NCBI GenBank assembly: GCA_023663365.1 | Contig: JAMPHP010000005.1 | Location: forward strand, 1 to 64,000 | Origin: Muribaculaceae bacterium | GTDB lineage: Bacteria; Bacteroidota; Bacteroidia; Bacteroidales; Muribaculaceae | Direction: 5' to 3' | DNA length: 64,000 bases | Part shown: positions 7,491 through 15,772 of the stretch, piece after piece | Layout of the letters: each line of letters starts with the position of its first letter | How positions within the stretch are numbered: position 1 is the stretch's first letter | Notes under the pieces: model-generated | Told to the model about the DNA's origin: nothing | The model's database searches: none | Seen by the model: the letters and a program-made list of their open reading frames with translations, nothing else | Program-made: the position numbers and the translations under genes

Positions 7491-10403
7491 TCAGCGTCTT
7501 TTGGGTTGGATGTTGAGGCGGTATTGGACTGAAAGGAGGAAATAGCGCGGCAAAGCGTTGGTGTAGCTCACCAGGCGACCCGACGCCGACACGGCGTAGT
7601 TGACATTCGACAGCTTGTGAAGCATGTCAAAGCCGTCGAGCAGGATCACCCAGTGGCTGTTGCGCGGCGGAGCATAGCTCACGCGCATGTTCCAGACCGG
7701 GTCGGTGGTGTCGAGTGCCGACGAGCCGTAGCCGCTGCGGGTGTAGAATGTGAAGTCTGTGCTTATGCCGAAGCCGGCAGGCAGCTTGAACACACCCGTA
7801 AGGCCATAGATGTAGTGGTTGGCGTTGAGATTGTTGAAACCCGGCTGTGCCGAGCTTGTGCGGCGGTTTGTGTAATCGCCGCGCAGCGCCAGGCTCTGCT
7901 TGCCAATCTGCCACGACAGGCGCAGGTTCTGGCTCGCATTGCGGAATGTCACCTTCGTCGGTTCGGGCTCCTGAATATCGACACCGATCATGTCGGAGTA
8001 ATGCGACTGTCCGAAACCGGTCTGCGACGAGAGGCTGAATTGCTTTTTGGCGCCGAATTGCCAGCTGAGCGAATTGGCGAAGAAGAGACCGTCGCTGCCG
8101 TCGACGTTGTACATCTTGTTGTGGCGGACACCGGTCTGAGTGTCGTAGGTAAAACCGCGCACGAGCTCTCTCCGTGTATTGGTATACGCCATCGAAAGCT
8201 GATTTCTCAGTGTGTGTGAGTGCGGCGAATACACCCATTCTATTCTATGCGATTGCTTGACCGACATCTTCAGGTCGGGATTGCCGATATAGATGTTGAG
8301 CGGGTTGGAGTCATCGACAATGTCGACCATGTCGAAAAGGTCGGGAAGAGTGGGGTCGAGCATGAAAGAGTAGCGCAAAGCATTGCGGAATTTGCGATTT
8401 TGGCGCTCCCCCTTCGAGTTGAAGCTGTAGGAAATCATCGCGCTATAATAGCCGCGCAAGCTCAGAGATGTGTTTTGGGTGCAAAGCCCGTACGATTGCT
8501 TATTGCGCCAATAGTTCAGATTGCGGTGATTGAAACTGAGATCACCGCTGAACCTCATCGAAACCACGTCGTCTTGTGAAAGGACGCCGGGTACGGCGTA
8601 AGAAAGAGTTGGTGTGATTGTATGGGTGTTCTCGAGTTTACGGGAGTTGTAGCTGTTGGCGGGGTCGAAGGCCGATAGATATCCCTCGGGCAGCACGCCA
8701 TAGATGCCCATGTCCTCGAGGCGCTCGAGGGCGAACATACTTGAGTTTTTCACCTGCTCTTCAAATGCGTACTTGTAGATGATGCTGGCGCTGAAGCGAT
8801 TTATCATTGTCCGGTAGTCAACCGTCGCGGTGATGCGCTTGATGTGGTTGGGGGTATTGTCGATATACTGCCTGCGTGTGACGGCGGCCACGGGGTCGGC
8901 GCCGTAATTGATGTCATAATCTTTCCATTGATAGTCTTTGTCGGATTTATAATAGCCTAACACTTGCAGGCCGAACTCATGTCGGGTATTGGGAATCGCA
9001 AAATTGCTGAATATCTGGGCGCTGCCCATGAGGCTCTTGCGCCGTCCGTCGGCACGTGTGCGCGAACGGTTGAGCACGCTCTTGAGCAGCTCGTCGGATC
9101 CGTCGGAATAGATGGCATCGAGTATCTCGCCCGACATGTCGGGCTGTTCTTCGTCGAAGGCTCCGCTGACGCTCGAGTTGGTGTTCTTGACATCATTATA
9201 CAATCCGCCGATTGCGACTCCACCACTGAAAACCTTGCTGAACCGCGCGCGGTTGGCTTCGACGAATTTCACTACGGTCTCCCGGTTGCGGGAGGAGCTG
9301 TAGCTGTTCTCATAAGTGTCGCCACCGGGCAGGAAGTTGGTGCGCAAGGACGTGGCGTGGCTCTTGTCGATGGTCTGCTCGAAGGAGACATCGCCATAGG
9401 AGTGAAACTTGTCGTTGACGTCATCATAAGCGTAGTTGAGCCCCACCGAGCGATATTCACGTGTGCCGTCGGGCATCTGCTCGGGGGTCCAGGTGTCGGT
9501 GCGGCCAGGTTTGCGGTTGTCGTTGAGATTGTTCATATTGGCAATCCCCGTCACACGCGTAGTGGCATTGAACCAGTTGGCAAAAAGCTTGCCTACATAC
9601 CGGTCGTCGGTGCCATAGCCGGCCTGTGCGTTGATTATCCAGCCCATGTTGTACTCTTTCTTTAGCCGCACATCCATAGTCAGCACCTTCGGAGCCATGA
9701 AGTCCCCTTTGAATTTCGCCTCAGCCGATTGACCTTCATATAGCTGTATGTTGCTTACCGTATAGGCGGCAATGTTTTCAAGCATGATATTGTTGTTGCC
9801 GTCGAAAAACTCCTTCCCGTTCAGCAGCAGCGACTCCACAAACTGACCGTTGACCTTTATCTGACCGTTGGTGCTCAGTTCGGCGCCGGGCAATTGGGCT
9901 ATGAGCGCATCGAGCATCGACCCCTCGGCAAGTTCAAATGCATCGGCATTGTAGACCACGGTGTCGCCTTTGTTGTAGAACTTGATTTTTGTCGATGTAA
10001 CCGTAACTTCCTTTAGCTCTCGCGGTGCCCTCTCAAGAAAGACGGGGGGCAACTCACGGTATTCCTCGCGCTTGGCTATCTTATCGAGCGTGTAGCGGAA
10101 TGTCAGAGTTTTATATCCCGGGCTCCTTACCTCGATGACGTGTGTCGAGTCGACTTTCGGCACGGCAAGATAAAAAACCAACAGCGTATCAACCCGATAT
10201 TGGTCTCTCCACCACGTGGACTGATTGGCCGTGACAGAGTCTGCAATCTCGCCCTTGGAGTCATAGAGATAAACCTTCGCACGGGTAAGGTCATATTTTG
10301 TGACGGCATCCTTCACGCGGCCCACCAAGTTTATGGTCTTGTCGCCGGCATAGACCGACATCATGGAGAGCAATGCCAGCAGGAAAATGATAAGCTTTTT
10401 CAT
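7491..10403 (-). CDS. Outer-membrane beta-barrel (TonB-receptor-like) protein
   Basis: A 970-residue secreted outer-membrane protein. Residues 1-19 are a signal peptide (cleavage near YAG), followed by a carboxypeptidase-regulatory-like beta domain (about 25-130), a plug-like region (about 130-250, with a VNGQ...LLLNGKEFF segment) and a large C-terminal barrel full of alternating aromatic strands. It resembles the Bacteroidota outer-membrane beta-barrel family related to TonB-dependent receptors. There is no SusD-like partner, TonB box or enzyme next to it, so the ligand is unknown. It has its own -7 element (10430-10437) and a terminator downstream. Confidence 0.85.
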   Translation of the reverse strand: MKKLIIFLLALLSMMSVYAGDKTINLVGRVKDAVTKYDLTRAKVYLYDSKGEIADSVTANQSTWWRDQYRVDTLLVFYLAVPKVDSTHVIEVRSPGYKTLTFRYTLDKIAKREEYRELPPVFLERAPRELKEVTVTSTKIKFYNKGDTVVYNADAFELAEGSMLDALIAQLPGAELSTNGQIKVNGQFVESLLLNGKEFFDGNNNIMLENIAAYTVSNIQLYEGQSAEAKFKGDFMAPKVLTMDVRLKKEYNMGWIINAQAGYGTDDRYVGKLFANWFNATTRVTGIANMNNLNDNRKPGRTDTWTPEQMPDGTREYRSVGLNYAYDDVNDKFHSYGDVSFEQTIDKSHATSLRTNFLPGGDTYENSYSSSRNRETVVKFVEANRARFSKVFSGGVAIGGLYNDVKNTNSSVSGAFDEEQPDMSGEILDAIYSDGSDELLKSVLNRSRTRADGRRKSLMGSAQIFSNFAIPNTRHEFGLQVLGYYKSDKDYQWKDYDINYGADPVAAVTRRQYIDNTPNHIKRITATVDYRTMINRFSASIIYKYAFEEQVKNSSMFALERLEDMGIYGVLPEGYLSAFDPANSYNSRKLENTHTITPTLSYAVPGVLSQDDVVSMRFSGDLSFNHRNLNYWRNKQSYGLCTQNTSLSLRGYYSAMISYSFNSKGERQNRKFRNALRYSFMLDPTLPDLFDMVDIVDDSNPLNIYIGNPDLKMSVKQSHRIEWVYSPHSHTLRNQLSMAYTNTRRELVRGFTYDTQTGVRHNKMYNVDGSDGLFFANSLSWQFGAKKQFSLSSQTGFGQSHYSDMIGVDIQEPEPTKVTFRNASQNLRLSWQIGKQSLALRGDYTNRRTSSAQPGFNNLNANHYIYGLTGVFKLPAGFGISTDFTFYTRSGYGSSALDTTDPVWNMRVSYAPPRNSHWVILLDGFDMLHKLSNVNYAVSASGRLVSYTNALPRYFLLSVQYRLNIQPKRR

Positions 10404-10429
10404 ATTGATAAAAATAAATAGTGCGTAGA

Positions 10430-10437
10430 TAAAGGTA
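10430..10437 (-). promoter_or_regulatory. -7-like promoter element of the barrel gene
   Basis: On the minus strand this reads TACCTTTA, one base off TAnnTTTG, 26 bases before the ATG at 10403. Confidence 0.45.
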
Positions 10438-10479
10438 TCCGGAACTTACAACTATTAAAGTTCTGATGGTGTAAATGGC

Positions 10480-10516
10480 AGAGCGGGTGCCTGAGCAAAG
10501 CCCTGGCACCCGCTCT
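10480..10516 (-). terminator. Terminator hairpin of CoA-transferase gene
   Basis: AGAGCGGGTGCC (10480-10491) pairs perfectly over 12 bases with GGCACCCGCTCT (10505-10516). It is 20 bases past the CoA-transferase stop on the minus strand. The following tail is not strongly T-rich. Confidence 0.65.
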
Positions 10517-10536
10517 GAATGGTGGTATTTGCTTTA

Positions 10537-12030
10537 TCAGATGTACTTCGAGTAGTCGGCGTTTCGCATGTCGCCGGTTTCGGAGAAGGCGTTGTGGAAA
10601 GCGAAAGCAGCACGGAGGGTGTGGGGTGTCTGACCCTGGGTGCCGAGGTTGAGGTAGTCGTTGAGGAGCGGACGGAAGTCGGGGTGAGCGCAGTTGTTGA
10701 TGATTTCGTGAGCGCGCTCCACGGGGTCCTTGTGGCGCAGGTCAGCTATGCCCTGGTCGGTGACGATGATGTCGACAGAGTGCTCACTGTGGTCGGGGTG
10801 AGCTACCATAGGCACGATGTTGCTGATGAGGCCGCCCTTGCTCACGGAGGGGCACGAGAAGATGGAGATGTAGGCGTTGCGGGTGAAGTCGCCGCTGCCG
10901 CCGATGCCGTTCATCATCTTGGTGCCGAGTACGTGGGTGGAGTTGACGCCGCCGAAGATGTCGGCTTCGAGGGCCGTGTTCATGGCGATTACACCGATGC
11001 GGCGGATTACCTCGGGGTTGTTTGAGATTTCGGCGGGGCGCATCAGAATCTTGTCGTGGAAGAAGTTGAGGTCGGAGAAGAGTGTTTCCTCGGTCTTGTC
11101 GGAGAAGGTCATCGAGCAGGTTGAGGCGAATGTGCACTTGCCTTTCTGGAGCAGTGCGAGGACGGCGTCCTGAATCACTTCGGTGTACATCATGAATGGC
11201 GGGAGCTCCTTGCTTTCGCCGAGGTCATAGAGCACGGCGTTTGCCACGTTGCCCACGCCCGACTGGAGGGGGAGGAATTCTTTGGGCAGGCGGCCGGCCT
11301 TGTACTCGCTGATGAGGAAGCGGACCACGTTGGAGCCGATTTGCTTCGATACTTCGTCGGGAGCGGAGAAGGGCTTCACGCCGTCGTAGGAGCTTGTGTG
11401 CACCACGCCCACGATTTTAGCGGGGTCGACCTTGAGGATGGGCGAGCCGATGCGGTCGTTGGCGGCATAGATGGGTATCTCGCGGCGGTAGGGCGGGTCG
11501 AGGGGCATATACACGTCGTGCATACCGAGGAGGCTCTTGGGGAGCTTGTCGTTGAGCTCGATGAAGATTTTCTTTGCGAGGCGTGCGTATGTAGGCACGT
11601 TGCCTACGCCGCATCCGAGCACGATTTCGCCCTTGTCGTTGACATCGGCGGCTTCGATGATGGCCCAGTCGATTTCGCCGTATGTGCCGTAGCGCACTTC
11701 CTGAGCCATCTCGGAGAGGTGACGGTCGAAGTAGTGGCAGTCGTGAGCGTTGATGCGCTTGCGGAGGTCGGGCACGTTCTGGTAGGGTGCGCGCATGTTG
11801 TAGGCGTTGGCACGCGAGAGGGCTCCGTCCACGTGGTCGCTTGTAGAAGCGCCGGTGAAGAGGTTTACCTTGAAGGGACGACCTGCCTCGTGCTCGCGCT
11901 CAGCCTTTGCGGCAAGCGCTTCGGTGATAAACTTGGGAGTACCGGGGGCTGTGAAGCCTGAAAGGCCTATGGTGTCGCCGTTGTTGATCATTTCGGCTGC
12001 TTCCTGAGCCGTGAGAGTATTGAATGACAT
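10537..12030 (-). CDS. Succinyl-CoA:acetate CoA-transferase / acetyl-CoA hydrolase family
   Basis: A 497-residue class I CoA-transferase. Family landmarks include GVGNVANAV and the following YTEVIQD segment, whose Glu is the acyl-carrying residue in Acetobacter AarC, and NGIGGSGDFTRN near the C-terminus. In succinate- and acetate-producing Bacteroidales this enzyme exchanges CoA between succinyl-CoA and acetate or the reverse, conserving energy during fermentation. It is cytoplasmic and monocistronic with a hairpin downstream. Substrate preference between succinyl-CoA transfer and acetyl-CoA hydrolysis cannot be decided from sequence alone. Confidence 0.9.
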   Translation of the reverse strand: MSFNTLTAQEAAEMINNGDTIGLSGFTAPGTPKFITEALAAKAEREHEAGRPFKVNLFTGASTSDHVDGALSRANAYNMRAPYQNVPDLRKRINAHDCHYFDRHLSEMAQEVRYGTYGEIDWAIIEAADVNDKGEIVLGCGVGNVPTYARLAKKIFIELNDKLPKSLLGMHDVYMPLDPPYRREIPIYAANDRIGSPILKVDPAKIVGVVHTSSYDGVKPFSAPDEVSKQIGSNVVRFLISEYKAGRLPKEFLPLQSGVGNVANAVLYDLGESKELPPFMMYTEVIQDAVLALLQKGKCTFASTCSMTFSDKTEETLFSDLNFFHDKILMRPAEISNNPEVIRRIGVIAMNTALEADIFGGVNSTHVLGTKMMNGIGGSGDFTRNAYISIFSCPSVSKGGLISNIVPMVAHPDHSEHSVDIIVTDQGIADLRHKDPVERAHEIINNCAHPDFRPLLNDYLNLGTQGQTPHTLRAAFAFHNAFSETGDMRNADYSKYI

Positions 12031-12071
12031 TGTGCGTTGTGATTACAGGTATTGGTTTTTGGTATTTATAT

Positions 12072-12413
12072 TCAGAATTTGCGCTGCAGAATCTCGCCCC
12101 ATATCACGGCGTTGCGGAGGCCGTCGGCATCGAGGGGCTTGAGTGTGGGGCTTGCCGGGCGGGAGGGTGCTTCCGGGCGAGTCGGACCTGTCTGACTTGT
12201 CTGACCTGTCCGACTAGTCTGACTTGTCTGAGCAGCCTGAGCCGCGGTTGCTGATTTTGCTTTCGCCACAGGCGCGGGTGCCGTGCGGGCGGGTCGTGCG
12301 GCAGCTGCCTTCGGTGCTGAGGCACCTTTGGCTTTCTTGCCGCGGTTCTCGAACCATGCGATGATTGCGGCTAAAAGTATGCCTGCTATGGCGGCGATGA
12401 AATCAGTATCCAC
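12072..12413 (-). CDS. Small single-pass membrane protein with repeat linker
   Basis: A predicted 113-residue protein starting at GTG (12413). There is one transmembrane helix at residues 4-21, a basic stretch, an Ala/Pro/Lys-rich linker, a Thr/Gln/Ser tract encoded by a 9-bp tandem repeat (12181-12243), and a conserved-looking tail, LRNAVIWGEILQRKF. Small Bacteroidota membrane proteins with a similar EIL-R-K-(F/Y) end exist, of unknown role. The same frame stays open far upstream across miaB, but that part is antisense; the promoter element at 12433-12440 and the hydrophobic N-terminus argue for the GTG. Downstream is the CoA-transferase, 41 bases away, so the two may be cotranscribed. Confidence 0.6.
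   Translation of the reverse strand: MDTDFIAAIAGILLAAIIAWFENRGKKAKGASAPKAAAARPARTAPAPVAKAKSATAAQAAQTSQTSRTGQTSQTGPTRPEAPSRPASPTLKPLDADGLRNAVIWGEILQRKF
12181..12243. repeat. 9-bp tandem repeat, seven copies
   Basis: Seven consecutive 9-base units of the form GTCTGACNN run from 12181 to 12243 with few mismatches. Because the unit is a multiple of three, copy-number change would keep the small membrane protein in frame and only alter its Thr/Gln/Ser linker. Confidence 0.8.
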
Positions 12414-12422
12414 TTTTTTTTG

Positions 12423-12440
12423 TAATTTTGTGCAAAAATA
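12423..12440. promoter_or_regulatory. Back-to-back divergent -7 elements (miaB and small membrane gene)
   Basis: TAATTTTG at 12423-12430 on the plus strand and TATTTTTG at 12433-12440 on the minus strand both match TAnnTTTG and are only two bases apart. Each polymerase footprint would cover the other promoter, so the two genes probably compete. Confidence 0.6.
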
Positions 12441-12485
12441 AGCATTATCGCTCAATGTAACAAATTTTTGAGCCTTTTCACTACG

Positions 12486-13847
12486 ATGGAACACAACAGC
12501 GACAAAAGCGTGGCTCCCGCCCGCAAACTTTATATAGAGACTTACGGCTGCCAGATGAACGTGGCCGACAGCGAGGTTGTGGCCGCTATCATGGAGATGG
12601 CGGGCTACAACCTTACAGAGAGCATCGACGATGCCGACGCCGTGCTGCTCAACACTTGCTCGATACGCGACAACGCCGAGCAGAAAATCGTGGCACGCCT
12701 GCAGGCCCTTGCCGCCATCAGGCGCAAGCGTAAATCTTCGCGTCTGATAATAGGTGTAATAGGCTGCATGGCCGAGCGCGTACAGCAGGAGCTCGTGAGC
12801 CGTCATGGCGTGGACCTCGTGGCCGGCCCCGACGCTTACCTCGATCTGCCCGCACTCTTTGCCTCCGCCGAAGCCGGGGAGGCGGCTGTCAACGTTGAGC
12901 TCAGCACCACTGAGACTTACCGCGACATTGTGCCTGCGCGTATTCCCGGCCAGAATGTGAGCGGCTTCGTGAGCATCATGCGCGGCTGCAACAACTTCTG
13001 CTCCTACTGCATAGTGCCTTACACACGCGGGCGTGAGCGCAGCCGCCCTGTCGACAGTATTCTTGCCGAGGTGGCCGACCTTCGCGCCCGAGGCTTCAAG
13101 GAGGTCACGCTCCTGGGGCAGAATGTCAACAGCTATCTTTACCGGCCCGAGGGCTCCGATGATGCCGTCGACTTCGCCGCTCTTCTTGCTTTGGTGGCCG
13201 AGGCCGCTCCCGACATGCGGGTGCGATTCACCACATCGCACCCCAAGGACATGAGCGACAGCACCATAGCCGTGATAGCCGCTCACCCCAACATCTGCCG
13301 GCACATACACCTTCCCGTGCAGAGCGGCAGCAACAGCGTGCTCAAGGCCATGAACCGCAAGTATACCCGCGAATGGTACCTCGACCGCATAGCCGCCATC
13401 CGTCGCGCCATCCCCGACTGCGGTATTTCCACCGACCTTTTCACCGGCTTCCACGGCGAGACCGAGGAGGACTTCGAGCAGACGCTCAACCTGATGCGCA
13501 CCGTGGGCTTCGACTCGGCATTTATGTTCAAATACTCGGAGCGCCCCGGCACCCTGGCCGCCCGCACCATGCCCGACAATGTGCCCGAAGAGGTGAAGAT
13601 AGAGCGCCTCAACCGCATGATAGCGCTGCAGAACGAGCTCTCGGCAGCCTCGAACCGACGCGACATAGGGCGTGAGTTCGATGTCCTCGTCGAGGGCGTG
13701 GCAAAGCGCAGCAAGGAGCAGATGGTGGGACGCACCAGCCAGAACAAGACTGCTGTCTTTGCCCGAGGCGATGCCAAGGTGGGGCAGACGGTGCGCGTGC
13801 GCGTGCTCGACTCCTCGTCGGCTACCTTGATATGCGAGCTCGTGTGA
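12486..13847 (+). CDS. miaB: tRNA-2-methylthio-N6-dimethylallyladenosine synthase MiaB
   Basis: A 453-residue radical-SAM methylthiotransferase that modifies A37 of tRNAs reading U-starting codons. The auxiliary [4Fe-4S] cysteines are C22, C58 and C94. The radical-SAM cluster is C168, C172 and C175 in RGCNNFCSYC. A C-terminal TRAM domain contains VGRTSQNK. The ATG at 12486 is preferred over an upstream TTG because it gives the normal N-terminus directly before the conserved YGCQMN motif. It shares its promoter region with the divergent small membrane gene. Confidence 0.96.
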   Translation: MEHNSDKSVAPARKLYIETYGCQMNVADSEVVAAIMEMAGYNLTESIDDADAVLLNTCSIRDNAEQKIVARLQALAAIRRKRKSSRLIIGVIGCMAERVQQELVSRHGVDLVAGPDAYLDLPALFASAEAGEAAVNVELSTTETYRDIVPARIPGQNVSGFVSIMRGCNNFCSYCIVPYTRGRERSRPVDSILAEVADLRARGFKEVTLLGQNVNSYLYRPEGSDDAVDFAALLALVAEAAPDMRVRFTTSHPKDMSDSTIAVIAAHPNICRHIHLPVQSGSNSVLKAMNRKYTREWYLDRIAAIRRAIPDCGISTDLFTGFHGETEEDFEQTLNLMRTVGFDSAFMFKYSERPGTLAARTMPDNVPEEVKIERLNRMIALQNELSAASNRRDIGREFDVLVEGVAKRSKEQMVGRTSQNKTAVFARGDAKVGQTVRVRVLDSSSATLICELV

Positions 13848-13890
13848 TTAATCTGGATATTATCTAATACACTAAACATCAACATTATCT

Positions 13891-15477
13891 ATGAAACCAT
13901 TATCTATGAAGCATCTGCTTGCCTCGCTGCTTGCCGCCGGAGCATTGGCGGCATCGGCGGTCAACCCCACAGTGGTGCCTATGCCACAGACCTACGAAGC
14001 CACCGACGGCGCTTTCAAGGCTCCTCGCGGCGGGGTCAGCACTGTGTATATGGCGCCGGAAGCCGACCTCGACAGCGCCCTTACCCTGGCATGGCTCGCC
14101 GATGCCGGCCTGCGACCCGCTTTCACGCCCAAGCAGAAGAAAGCTCAGGTGAGCCTCCGGCTCGACAGCAGCGTGAGCTCCCCCGAAGGCTATACAATAG
14201 CCATTGAGCCACGGAGCATCGACATCGCCGCCTCCGACCGCCGCGGCCTCATCTATGCGCTGCAGACTCTCCGCCAGCTTGGAGCGGGCGGTGAGCTTGC
14301 TTGCGCGAGCATTGCCGATGAGCCCGCCTACGCTTGGCGCAGTTTCCTGCTCGACGAGAGCCGCCATTTCTTCGGCACCGAGGTCGTGGAGAGCATCATC
14401 GACGAGATGTCGCGCCTCAAGCTCAACACCTTGCACTGGCACCTCACCGACGGTGCCGGATGGCGCCTCGAGGTGCCGGCATATCCACGCCTCACCGAGG
14501 TAGGCTCCAAGCTCGACTACACCCACCGCTTCGTCACTCCCGAGCAGTGGGATAGCATCTACCCCGGCTGGCGCGCCTACTACACCGCTCCAGAGGTGCG
14601 CCACATCATCGACTATGCCCGCGACCGAGGCATCAAGGTGATGCCCGAAATCGACGTGCCCGGCCACAGCCTTGCCGCCATCAAGGCCTATCCGCAGCTC
14701 GGCTCGTCGACTCCCGCTGCCGGAGCGCCCGTTACCGGCGACCTGCTCAATGTGACCAAGCCTGAGGTCGACGAGTTCCTCACCACCGTATTCAACTATG
14801 TGGTGGACCTCTTCGAGCCCGAATATGTGCATATCGGCGGCGACGAGTGCGAGTACAAGCACTGGACCGGCAACGACACCATCCGTGCATTCATGGATGC
14901 ACACGGCATGAAAGAGCCGTGGGAGCTGCAGGACTATGCCGTGCGCCGCGTGGCACACACCCTCGCCGACCGTGGCGTGAAGGCAATCGGCTGGAACGAA
15001 ATCACCGGCCACGGAAACCGTGCTCCCGAGGTCGACGGCATGGTGGCGCAGTTCTGGGAAGGCGATATATCGCGAGTGGGTAAAGCCGCCGCACAAGGCT
15101 ATCAAGTGGTGAACTCTGCACAGCTCTATACCTACTTCGACTATCCCTACGAGAAAGGAACTCCGCTGTGGAAGGTCTACCGCCTCGACCCGCGCCCGGC
15201 CGACCTCGACCCTGCACTCGCCGCCAAGGTGATAGGCTGCGGTGCTCAGATGTGGGCCGAGAAAGTGCCCGATTACCGTCAGCTATGCCACATGACCTTC
15301 CCGCGCCTCGGAGCCTTTGCCGAGTGTGGCTGGACCAAGCCCGAGCGCAAGGACTACAATGACTTCATCCGCCGCATGGCGCCCATCCAGCAGGATTGGC
15401 GAGCCCGGGGCATACTCAACGGTCAGCCCGAGTACTCGCTCGACGAGCCCAACGCCATAGCCCCTCCCGGCAGGTGA
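13891..15477 (+). CDS. Secreted GH20 beta-N-acetylhexosaminidase
   Basis: A 528-residue glycoside hydrolase that removes terminal beta-linked GlcNAc or GalNAc from glycans. It has an N-terminal signal peptide (to about residue 23), a GH20 N-terminal domain, and a TIM barrel with HIGGDE at 314-319, where D318-E319 form the catalytic pair of substrate-assisted hydrolysis. Two in-frame ATGs, 13891 and 13906, lie in a short duplication (ATTATCTATGAA occurs twice); either gives a good signal peptide. Export to the periplasm is likely, since there is no lipobox. It follows miaB by 43 bases. Two other GH20 genes are in the window. Confidence 0.92.
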   Translation: MKPLSMKHLLASLLAAGALAASAVNPTVVPMPQTYEATDGAFKAPRGGVSTVYMAPEADLDSALTLAWLADAGLRPAFTPKQKKAQVSLRLDSSVSSPEGYTIAIEPRSIDIAASDRRGLIYALQTLRQLGAGGELACASIADEPAYAWRSFLLDESRHFFGTEVVESIIDEMSRLKLNTLHWHLTDGAGWRLEVPAYPRLTEVGSKLDYTHRFVTPEQWDSIYPGWRAYYTAPEVRHIIDYARDRGIKVMPEIDVPGHSLAAIKAYPQLGSSTPAAGAPVTGDLLNVTKPEVDEFLTTVFNYVVDLFEPEYVHIGGDECEYKHWTGNDTIRAFMDAHGMKEPWELQDYAVRRVAHTLADRGVKAIGWNEITGHGNRAPEVDGMVAQFWEGDISRVGKAAAQGYQVVNSAQLYTYFDYPYEKGTPLWKVYRLDPRPADLDPALAAKVIGCGAQMWAEKVPDYRQLCHMTFPRLGAFAECGWTKPERKDYNDFIRRMAPIQQDWRARGILNGQPEYSLDEPNAIAPPGR

Positions 15478-15500
15478 TGATAAATCTATGAGTGTATTAC

Positions 15501-15705
15501 CCGCCGCCCCGCCGTGGCGGATCTCCACGCCGCGTGGGATCTCCGAATCCCCCGCACCCCTGCAGTGGGGTTTCTTGCTGCGCAAGCGCCAAGGCGATTA
15601 CCAAACCCAGGAAAGTCAGAAAGGGGAAAGTCAGAAACGCCACTAAAAAATAACTCACATCTCATAATTCCGAAGGCTGCGGCAGCTGCCCCGCAAAGCC
15701 AAACC
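15501..15705 (+). repeat. Dispersed intergenic repeat, copy A
   Basis: This gene-free stretch after the GH20 gene holds a composite repeat. It contains a CCGCCGTGGCGGAT core, then 15547-15615, which is nearly identical to 32751-32819 (about 65 of 69 bases), and then a GCGGCAGCTGCCCCGC...AAAGCCAAACCG end that recurs at 33798-33835. Nothing else was found between 15478 and 15705. Confidence 0.7.
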
Positions 15706-15750
15706 GAAAAAAGGATGCCCTCGACCAGTCTCGAAGGCATCCTTTTTTTC
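15706..15750. terminator. Bidirectional terminator between convergent genes
   Basis: GAAAAAAGGATGCC (15706-15719) pairs with GGCATCCTTTTTTTC (15736-15750), giving a T-run for plus-strand transcripts and, by symmetry, for minus-strand ones. It separates the GH20 and beta-propeller lipoprotein genes. Confidence 0.9.
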
Positions 15751-15772
15751 GGTGGTATGAGGCGCGTCTTGC

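Noticed and set aside
7491-10403. SusC-type transporter locus
   Set aside because: There is no SusD-like lipoprotein, TonB box or polysaccharide enzyme adjacent; the protein fits the general outer-membrane barrel family instead.
12414-13454. Long minus-strand open frame across miaB continuing the small membrane gene
   Set aside because: It is antisense to a well-supported miaB, and its composition reflects the complementary codon pattern. The membrane protein is better started at the GTG at 12413 next to its promoter.
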